From Turneriella parva DSM 21527 (GTDB taxonomy: Bacteria; Spirochaetota; Leptospiria; Turneriellales; Turneriellaceae): 64,000 nucleotides of DNA. A program made the position numbers and the translations under genes. The stretch lies in NCBI RefSeq assembly GCF_000266885.1, contig NC_018020.1, positions 2,790,001-2,854,000 on the forward strand. Reading direction: 5' to 3'. Under the pieces are notes generated by a model that saw only the letters and a list, made by a program, of their open reading frames with translations, was not told the origin of the DNA and searched no databases. The stretch's first letter is position 1. Every line of letters begins with the position of its first letter. This document shows positions 63,854 through 64,000 of this stretch, piece after piece.

Positions 63854-64000
63854 TTAAGCGGCCGCGCTCAATGTCACGGTAAGGCCTGCCAGGTAGCGTC
63901 GGCTCATCACATGAAAATGGGGAAACACCTTCGCTTTTGATTCGGCAATTTCTTTGAGGCCTTTCTCTTTGGCAATCTGCAGCTGCTGCGCCAGCAATAT
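63854..64000 (-). CDS. Truncated gene, C-terminal part only
   Basis: An open frame enters from the window's right edge and stops with TAA at 63854-63856. The visible 48 residues are helical and basic, ending in a Leu/Ala-rich stretch (YLAGLTVTLSAAA). The protein cannot be identified from this. It lies just upstream of queF on the same strand. Confidence 0.55.
   Translation of the reverse strand: MLLAQQLQIAKEKGLKEIAESKAKVFPHFHVMSRRYLAGLTVTLSAAA

Overview
The window reads as a chromosomal segment of a spirochaete of the order Leptospirales, most likely Turneriella or a close relative. This is inferred from the 16S rRNA sequence, the many spirochaete-style lipoboxes, the abundance of SpoIIE-type phosphatases and class III cyclases, and the gene content; I could not run a database search. 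Base composition is about 54% G+C and coding density is very high, with many 1-4 nt start/stop overlaps. No phage, transposon, integron or CRISPR array is visible.

Layout. 1-2140 (minus): prs-rplY-pth, the classical PRPP synthetase/L25/peptidyl-tRNA hydrolase cluster, preceded by an MFS symporter. 4050-10376 (plus): a fused aroA-cmk gene, rpsA, and a GldF/GldG-like ABC membrane pair. 10383-18164 (plus): an SDR oxidoreductase, a thioredoxin-like lipoprotein, two tandem KUP potassium transporters, a carboxyltransferase and an enoyl-CoA hydratase. 18177-26625: cysK, a small lipoprotein, a pair of SpoIIE-like proteins (one catalytically degenerate), a PpiD/SurA-like protein, proA and nadD. 26643-34174: lgt, an EI24/CysZ-like protein and a run of exported proteins of mostly unknown function, including a YibQ-like protein and a FecR protein. 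34179-41319: homoserine dehydrogenase, an FMN glutamate-synthase-like protein, prmA-hemB, an M23 peptidase and trigger factor. 41425-47400: a trimeric [FeFe]-hydrogenase (hydCBA) followed by a cytoplasmic substrate-binding-protein-like gene and two membrane proteins. 47482-54268: lipocalin, an adenylate cyclase, an alpha/beta hydrolase, fabG, acpP and trmH. 54286-60722: a complete rRNA operon, 16S-tRNA-Ile-tRNA-Ala-23S-5S. 60788-64000: a 7TM-DISM/SpoIIE phosphatase, a CPBP protease, queF and a truncated gene.

The most unusual parts are not protein genes. The fabG-acpP gap contains a perfect nested hairpin that buries the acpP ribosome-binding site. The rRNA operon carries degenerate, hairpin-riddled copies of both spacer tRNAs in the order psi-Ile, Ile, Ala, psi-Ala. 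The 23S gene has an intervening sequence of about 215 nt in helix 79. The leader and spacers are packed with perfect short palindromes, mostly with 3-4 nt loops, and one palindrome type recurs at acpP and between 23S and 5S. Among the proteins, the outstanding items are the hydrogenase-linked soluble SBP-fold protein, a pseudo-phosphatase/active-phosphatase pair, the AroA-Cmk fusion, a Pth lacking its catalytic histidine, and an Lgt that itself starts with a lipobox.
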